Shown here: in pieces, positions 56,800 through 64,000 of the stretch | How positions within the stretch are numbered: the first letter of the stretch is position 1 | How the letters are laid out: each line of letters begins with the position of its first letter | Source: Camellia lanceoleosa | Taxonomy: Eukaryota > Streptophyta > Magnoliopsida > Ericales > Theaceae | DNA: 64,000 nucleotides | Assembly (NCBI GenBank): GCA_025200525.1 | Contig: CM045770.1 | Location: forward strand, 121,931,429-121,995,428 | Reading direction: 5' to 3' | Translations under genes and position numbers: made by a program | The notes under the pieces: model-generated | Databases searched by the model: none | Seen by the model: only the letters and a program-made list of their open reading frames with translations | What the model was told of the DNA's origin: nothing

Positions 56800-58470
56800 A
56801 AACCAATCACCAATGTCCCAAGTTGGTCAACGAAGAAATGATCAGTTGGACCTCCCTTAGTTGCATTCGAAAATAATATTAAAAGAAGACCTCTTTTATT
56901 TATTTATTTATTCTGAAATCTTATCAGTTGATCAATTGGTGCAATATATTTGTGGTGTTCGGTGAAGTTGTTAAAAGTTAGATAATTTAAATTTGGTCCT
57001 GTTTTGGTGTGTAACCTCTTAAGGTTACATATCATATGTAATCAACATAAAAGGTGTAAGTGGAAGGTGTAAACATAAAATAGGACAGCAAATAAAAAGA
57101 CGTAAGTGTAAGGTGTAAGTTGCACACTTAAGAAAAGTCCTTTAAATTTAAGGGGTTGGTTGGAATAATTTAAATAAATATGTTTTTTTTATTTTTTATG
57201 ATAATTTTTATAATATAATAAAGAAGTGATATGATTTAAATAAGATAAAATGATAAAAAAAAAAATCAAAAAGTAATCACTCCAAACAATTCCTAAAAGT
57301 ATTTTTCACTAGCTTTTAAAAATAACCTTATTTAAAATCAGCTTATTAAACAGTCTTGCACAGATTTCTAGAATAAAAAATACAGAATTACCCCTATAGG
57401 TTTGGAATTGCAATTACCTCATTTTCTAAAAAAAATTTAATTTAACAAAATTTATAGAAAAATAAAATTATTAAATATTTTCTTATACAATAATAAAATT
57501 ACATGAATTCTTAATTTAAATATATTTATGGCATCATTAAAAATAATTAATTAACTTAATAATTTATTAATAAAATATAGCATTTGTTAGTTAATTAGAA
57601 ACTTGAAAGAGTGAGATGTAAAATCACGGAACCAATCCATATTTTAAGTAATTCTCAAATAATATATTTATAATTTACCAAAACATTATTACTAGCACAA
57701 ATAAATTATACTAAATAACCTCAGCAGATGTAAATTATGCCATCCATTTTAAGAATAATCCTTGTGTGATTTTGGTATCTTCCTCAATTCTTACAATAGA
57801 GGCTATGAATTCAGTAAACATATGGCGGCATTGTGGGTAATCTTATTTTTCTTTCCCCTTAATCTATGAAAGAGTAAATCCTAATGTGTGGAAAAAAAAA
57901 ATAAGAGTGATGTTATTAACATCTTATTTATTATTTTGGAACTCTATTTCTTTAGATCTTTATTTATAAATTTAAAATTCTTAAAATTTATTTCTTCTCT
58001 CAAAATTATATCAAAATTATCTTTACGAAAATTTCACACCAACTAAAATGTACACCCCCGTATCCCTAAAAATCATTATCTCCCAAAACCCTAAAAGTTA
58101 AGACAAAAACCTAATGAAAAGCCCTGTCGATCACACACATTCTCTCTCATAGTGGACAAAAAACAAGTTTCTCAAATGAAGAGGACCTCTATGATTTACC
58201 TTTTTGGTAAATTAAATTTATTTGCATGTAATTGAATTCTTATTTCACAATTCTTCTTCTTCTTCGGTGGCCAAGGGCCTCTCTTCTATGCTCTCTTCTA
58301 TAATTAGGGATTTCGATTCTAGAGCATTGTTCGTAGCCAAGGTGAACTCTTTTTTTTCCCCCCTTCAAAGCGTATCAAGTTTCCTTACTCAAACCTGTGT
58401 TGCGAATTAATTAATATGTAACATCACCAAATAATTAACATTTGATAATCAAGATTAACTCATCAACGCG
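56800..58470. other. AT-rich intergenic sequence
   Basis: No gene recognised. A weak foldback (GGTTGGTTGGAATAATTTAA.. and TCACTCCAAACAATTCC) around 57155-57300 may be an old MITE. ORFs here look random. Confidence 0.5.
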
Positions 58471-59939
58471 TGTAACAACCCACACATATAATTCCCAATA
58501 AACAATTAAAAGAACATTCTCCACATAAACACATGACACAATCCCATGCAAATGTTTCTCTTACTCATTGAACTACAAATTTTGTTTACAAAATCACAAA
58601 ATACTTATCTCGATTCAGTGAGCTAGAGAAGATTACAAAACAATTACATTGTCCTCGAAGTTACTAATTACATTGTGAACATTTAATACAAAAATACAAA
58701 ATTCATAATAAAAGTAGAAAAGGAGTTCCACAATTCCATTACAACTTCAAGTTCACAAAAATTTAGATTTTTTAAAAGAGGTAGTCATTTTCTTCTTCTT
58801 CATTGACGGTTGTGGGGCTCTTCATTTCCTGAAATATTAGTAAATAGGAATAAGTGATTTCCCAGTAGAGAATAACTTTGACAAAGTATATAAACATTTG
58901 GTTTAAATATGCATGACCTTTATTAATGTCCATGAATTTCCATTGGTTTAGAAATTATTACACAACACACAATTCACCATTCAATCTCCACATTTTTCCA
59001 TCCTTACACGGATAACTAGTGGACACCTCAAACCTTCCACTTTCTTCGTCCTCGCAAGAATCAGCCAGTGGACACCTCACAACATCCCCACATTCGTCGC
59101 CCTCACGTGAACCAAGCAAGTAGGCACCTCAAACACATTCCAAAATATTAACATTTTAAACACAACACAAATAATCACAAGGACTCCCCAGTTTTACTTA
59201 TCCATTAACCGTTAAGTCAAAATAAAAAAACAACCCTTAGGGTTACATATGAAAATTTGGGGCATTTCCTTTCAACTATTTATTTTCCTTGATTCAAGTA
59301 TATTTACTCATTATTTCATAATTGATTCCACAATCCACCATCAATTTCACACAAACACTTCATCGACACAAAGCCCATATATATATATATATATACCACA
59401 TCCATCTCAACAGTTTCACATCACACACATTTAAGCCAAAATATAAATATAAAAGGGTAAAGGTATTCCTACATCAAGGTTGCACGAAGAGAGATGAAGG
59501 TCCACGAGATGAGCTTCTGAAAAAACACAATCTAATCGATTCAAAATGTAACTCTTGATGAGGATAACAACTTTAATGAAAGCCCAAAGATCAATTCTTG
59601 CTCTTACTAGATGAAATCTAGGGTGTTCTAGCTAGGGTTTTGGAAATAGGGCTATTAGAGAGAGAAGAAGTGTGAGAGAAATAAGTTAGAAAAGTGTTTG
59701 GATCGTAATATAACCTCTTTGCCAGACCATCGCTTGAGGAACTTTCCACTTTCGAGCGGTGAATGCAAGGTCTTAGAAGTTTCGCAGAGCTACAGTGAAA
59801 ATACTGGGAGCTCGTATTTTATGCGTGAGCAACCATTCTTTCACTCAAGCAGTCTCACCTGTAAACATACGAGATACTGGGAGCTGCAAATCTTTGCTCA
59901 AGCGACCAAATGAGCGCTTGAGCAAAAACAGTTGTTATA
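58471..59939 (-). mobile_element. 3' LTR of chromovirus (Tekay/Del-like), minus strand
   Basis: A 1469-bp LTR between TGTAACAACCC (58471) and GTTGTTATA (59939), lying just downstream of integrase and polypurine tract. U3 near 59907-59934 holds the hairpin GCTCAAGCG..CGCTTGAGC. No primer site adjoins the low-coordinate end, as expected for a 3' LTR. (AT)n at 59377-59396. Confidence 0.65.
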
Positions 59940-59943
59940 GCCT

Positions 59944-59955
59944 ACCTCCCTTAAG
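59944..59955 (-). promoter_or_regulatory. polypurine tract
   Basis: The minus strand reads CCTTAAGGGAGG before the LTR, matching the tract at 23362-23372. Confidence 0.6.
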
Positions 59956-60185
59956 GAATTTCATCCGCAAAACTTCATAGTTCCTGCCAAAACAACTCCA
60001 ACAATTCCCAGGAAAAATGAATATCACAATAACAATAGTTTCAATCATTACCACTTCTCAAACTAAAACGAAATCAAAGTTAACTTCAAATAACAACATA
60101 GAAATTTAGATTTCTTTCTTTTACCCCCATTTTACAACCTTCCCCTACAATGATCTAAGATTAACAAACAAGCAAGTTTACATGT

Positions 60186-61054
60186 CATTAAATAAATCGG
60201 GATATTTCTCACGAACTTCAGTTTCTCGTTCCTAAGTGGCCTCTGCCACACTGTGGTGACGCCATAATACTTTAACTAAAGGAATGACTTTGCCTCTCAA
60301 AATTTGTTCCCGGGTGTCCAAGATCTTCATCGGTCTCTCTTCATATAAAGCATTATCGTCCACCTCTAAATTTGTCCAATCCAAGACATGGGAAGGATCA
60401 GGTTCATACTTACGAAGCATGGGGACATGAAACACATCATGCACTCCGGATAATTGTAGTGGCAATGCAAGGCGATAAGCTACCTCTCCCACCCGTTTTA
60501 TAATGTCAAAGGGGCCAATGAACCTAGGTGACAATTTTCTGCTTCGACCAAATCTCATTAAACATTTTCTAGGTGATATCTTCAAAAATACATGATCACC
60601 CACATCAAAAGATAGGGGTCTTCTCCTCCAATCTGCATAGCTCTTTTGTTGACTCTGAGCTGTTACTAACCATTTTCAAATAAGAGCTATTTTCTCAGTG
60701 GTCTCACTAACCAATTTCGGTCCAAGTATAGGTGAATCCCCTACCTTGGTCCAACACACTAGTGACCTACATGGTCGCCCATACAAAGTTTCAAAAGGAG
60801 CCATCCCAATGCTAGCTTGATAACTATTATTGTAGGCAAATTCCGCTAAAAGTAGGTGTCTCTCCCAAGAACCTTTAAAATCTATTACACAAGCTCTCAA
60901 CATATCTTCTAAAGATTTGGATAGTGCGCTCGGATAGTCCATTGGTTTGTGGGTGGTAAGCGGTGGTAAAAGTTAACTGAGTGCCCATAACAATTTATAG
61001 GCTTTGCCACAATCGTGCGGCAAAACAAGGGTCTTCATTCGAAACAATACTTAC
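60186..61054 (-). pseudogene. chromovirus integrase, broken and truncated by LTR
   Basis: Reads SIVSNEDPCFAARLWQSL, stop, then LTFTTAYHPQTNGLSERTI (with the catalytic Glu of SER), a frameshift near 60920, LEDMLRACVIDFKGSWERHL, LLAEFAYNNSYQASIGMAPF, stop at 60674, and an open 60603-60232 (GDHVFLKISPRKCLMRFG, VGEVAYRLALPLQLSGVHDV, HVLDWTNLEV). TAG then replaces the Trp after VAEAT in the chromodomain-like tail, and REKYPDLF follows. This is the integrase core and C-terminus of a Tekay/Del-type chromovirus. Upstream sequence is cut at 61055 by an Ogre-like LTR. Confidence 0.8.
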
Positions 61055-61390
61055 TGTAGCTGGTTTTTCGAGCTCCTTAAAGGGACTTAGCCTCCTCGAG
61101 TACGATAGCCCTATAGTTCAGACTCCCATGGTTCTAAATCTAGTTTCACAAGTGAAATGTGAAATAGAAAAATGAATGAGAGTCTAAATTCGAAAAATCC
61201 TAGAAAATCCATTAATCATCAGAGATGCCAAAAATGGACTGCATTGCTAGATTTTAGAGTCGTCACCTAAATATTTGTGAAAATTTTAAGAAACTCGTGA
61301 CTCATGCTAAAGGCCACTTGTCCGTCATAACCAGAATTATCTCAGCTCGAGAAATTAGGTATGAGAAGGGAAGGTCATGAATTGAGCACC
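61055..61390 (-). mobile_element. Ogre-like LTR end fragment
   Basis: Starts TGTAGCTGG inside the chromovirus integrase and shares the ACTCCCATGGTTCTAAATCT region with the other LTRs. It is cut within the conserved U5 block after GAATTGAGCACC at 61390, where another LTR begins. No primer site adjoins 61055, so it is a 3' or solo LTR. Confidence 0.7.
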
Positions 61391-64000
61391 TGTAGACGCG
61401 CTCCCGGGAACTCTCCAACATCCACGCGCCTGTGAGGGCGGCGCGAATCTTGTTTTGTTCTGAGCTACTACAGTTCGGACTCAAATGTCACGGTTCTGAA
61501 TCTAATCTTATAATATGCGATGTAAGACTGAAAAATTACCAAAGAGTCCAAATCCGGCAAATCGTTTTGGAAAACTGATTTTAATAAACAAGTGCTAAAC
61601 ATGGACTACTTTGCCAGATATAGAGTCGCCACCTAAATATTTTATTTTGGGGGAATTTAGGAACCCTGACTCGTACCGAAGGCCACGTGTCCGTCATCAC
61701 CAAGTTGCCTCGGCTTGGGAACTTGGGTACGAGAGGGGAAGGTCATGCAATGAGCACCCTCGCTCGCTCGATCAAAGATCGGCCTGTACTAAGCATGATA
61801 TCTCGTTTTTTAAAACACATGTGTTCTTATTCCGATTATTAACCTAGGATTTACTATGTGTTGTGCACAGCAAACAAGTATAGACTAGATCACCTAAGTT
61901 GGAACAAAACATTACATATTTGTTTGTTTGAAAATGGTTTAAAATTTGCTACTCGCAAGTAGGCTAAAGCACGGATTTCGATGAATCGTTCCAATTTAGG
62001 TAATCCAACCTTCACCCACGGGCATTCAGGCAGTTATATCAAATAAGCAGGTAGCCTCATGGCAAGCATGCTTTCATGGAAACATTAACACACATACAGT
62101 ATGTTAAAGCGTAAATACTCACAGTGTACTCTGAGCTAAAACAAAGAACTAGTTAGAAATCATGCATGATCCTAGTTCATGTTAAGATGGCTAATGCAAC
62201 ACGTGCAAAAATACAACTAGAAATAGGCTCCACTATCCTAGAATGTCATGTGAAAGTGCAACTTGATACATGTATTCAAATAGGAATTGAAATACAGCGC
62301 AGTTAGTATAATGCGCCGAGCCCGGTGCATGTAAGACTGATGAATGGATGCACGCATGCAAGTATAAGGTATGCTAAATGAAATATGCCCTAAAACTAAC
62401 CATCATAAGCGGTTAAGTAAAAAGGAGAAAGAAATGGGGGTTGGAAGACATGCATCACACACACGCATGCTTATTACAACAATTGGCCCTCTCGGGGGAG
62501 GGACCAAATAAGAAGCTAACTAGCTAATCTAAGCTAATTAAGCTAATTATTACAAAATAAATTAATTAACTAATCCTAGTTAACTAATTATTACAAAACG
62601 AATTTGAAATAGCTAAACACATTAACTATTAAGGTACAAACCAAAGCATAAGCAAGCTATCTAAGCATGACAGCTAAGGAAAGCAATAAAACAGGAGCTT
62701 CAGAGGGAAAAGGATGCATGCATGTCTGGTCACCTCGTTCGAAAATCCAATGCGATGCCCCGATTTGCCTCTGTTTTCATTTGTCTTCAGAAACCTACAC
62801 CAAGCTCCAGAAAGATGAAACTCTACCTTGGAAAACCTGTGGGAGGGTGGTCGACCACTTTTGGTCTCTCCAGCCACATGCCGACCACTTTTCTTTGTTA
62901 AAAGCTAGAAAAAGTGGTCGGCTAAGATATCTTGGTCGGCCGACAGTTATTCTTCTTGAGCGCAATTCTTTAACAGAGAGCAAGAAAGAAAGGACATGGC
63001 AATGTATTTGCAGTATATGTGTGCACAACCACCCTCCCTATCATGTCATGAACTCAAGGGGGTGTGGTTCTCGACCCTCGGGCCACCAATCGCGCATTTC
63101 AATGCATGATGGCCGAGAGGCAAAGTTACACAATTCAATATGAAATGAATGCACAAGTAAACACATAATGCCTAAAACTCTATCATGTACAATCAAGAGC
63201 GTCGGCGACCGAGAATTGAGAAACATTTCATCACTTGAAGTATGAAACGTCTCTCGTTTCTCGTGTTTGGACTAACACCTATTCCAAACAGCAATGCAAC
63301 AAGTAACATGGCAAACATGCAATGTAACTATATGGCATACACAATGCAATGTGCTAAGAACTAGATGGCATACTCAATGCAAGGCAATCATAAGGTTCTA
63401 AACACAATGTAATGCATACATGCGCAATGCAATGCAACTAGGGCAACTATATGCAATACACCAAGCATGCAACAACATGCAAACCACATACTCAATGGAC
63501 TTAAACCAAAATGGACAGACCTCAGTCATGCCAAAACAGTGGCCATAACACCAAAATGAAGGCACCAAAAGCGTATATAAGCATGCATGCCAATTGGCTT
63601 ACCAATTAAGCTTAAGAGCACAACTCTCAAGAGTGCTCAAAGAGTGGCAAAAGTGAAAGTGTAGCAACACTAAGTGCACTGAAATTAGGTAAGAAATGGT
63701 GCCAAACCATTCAAACAATACAAGCATGGCATGCTTGGACCCTTAAGCATTGAAGCTAGCTAAGAGGACTACACAAAGGGGCATGCAATACATGGCACAA
63801 ATGCATGAACCAAACATGGACAAAGCTAAAATAGGTCTAAACAAAGACCAAAACATGCTAGGATGGGGGCTCAAATACCTAGGCAAGATGGCATACATGC
63901 TAGGCCATAAAAGAGGCAACAATGCACAACACTCAAAGGCACTTAAAGCATGAATGAAGTGGGAATATAGCAATGCTACATGCTCTGAAATGATGCATTA
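61391..64000 (-). mobile_element. Ogre-like LTR running off the window
   Basis: Starts TGTAGACGCGCTCCCGGGAA, with a GC-rich first 60 bases not seen in the other copies. It contains the U5 block at 61623-61793 and is then collinear with the LTR at 2028-5971 (shared TTGGAACAAAACATT, GGCATTCAGGCAGTTATATC). The promoter and the far end are outside the window. ORFs of up to 158 codons inside it show no recognisable domain. Confidence 0.75.

Noticed and set aside
61055..61391. the two TGTAG starts as the two LTRs of one small element
   Set aside because: Only 336 bases apart, same orientation, no internal region; nested insertion explains them better.
62667..63143. 158-codon plus-strand ORF
   Set aside because: It lies within an LTR collinear with the one at 2028-5971, which is not open there, and shows no recognisable domain.

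Overview
This is nuclear DNA from a flowering plant, most likely a eudicot. The evidence is a CC-NB-ARC-LRR disease-resistance gene of the At4g27190/RPS2-like class, an Au-type SINE, L1-type LINEs with a plant RNase H tail, fragments of plant U-box/ARM and WRKY genes, and nested Ty3/gypsy elements of the Ogre/Tat and chromovirus (Tekay/Del-like) types. I could not identify the species. Most of the window is transposable-element sequence in layers; only one host gene is clear.

Layout. 1-5971: leader and giant LTR (2028-5971) of a minus-strand Ogre-like element with a tRNA-Arg-type primer site, inserted in a plus-strand Tat-lineage element. The decayed Tat pol (protease, RT, RNase H, integrase) resumes at 5972-9842. 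It is followed by a 94-bp tandem repeat and an antisense, intron-containing extra gene (13518-11043). 14109-22510: a second minus-strand Ogre-like element with gag, leader, primer site and two head-to-tail LTR copies. 22676-25404: the 3' end of a plus-strand chromovirus (integrase tail, polypurine tract, LTR). 26317-29239: LTR and initiator-Met primer site of a minus-strand element. 30206-33888: a solo Ogre-like LTR. 34449-36560: an eroded minus-strand LINE split by a Tourist-like MITE. 37525-37688: an Au SINE with a 17-bp target duplication.

38270-49760 is a nest of insertions. A ~1 kb sequence is present as two direct copies (39250-40235 and 48485-49560). A LINE (40236-48281, poly-A tail, perfect 13-bp target duplication) landed beside the first copy, inside a MITE-like foldback. 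The LINE was then split by a young, structurally complete but non-autonomous LTR retrotransposon (42928-46275, 5-bp target duplication GCCTC). That element has no gag or pol. It carries pieces of a U-box/ARM gene and a WRKY IId gene, plus a complete antisense 187-codon ORF with its own TATA-like box and three minisatellite arrays. I consider it the most novel object here.

49790-56246 (minus strand): the resistance gene. Exon 1 is intact (959 codons: coiled coil, NB-ARC, LRR). Downstream are three homologous LRR exons; the two middle ones are eroded and the last is open. 56250-58470 is AT-rich upstream sequence. 58471-61054 is the 3' half of a minus-strand chromovirus. Its integrase is cut by an Ogre-like LTR end (61055-61390), which is cut in turn by another LTR starting at 61391 and leaving the window. 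No tRNA, rRNA or CRISPR array was found.
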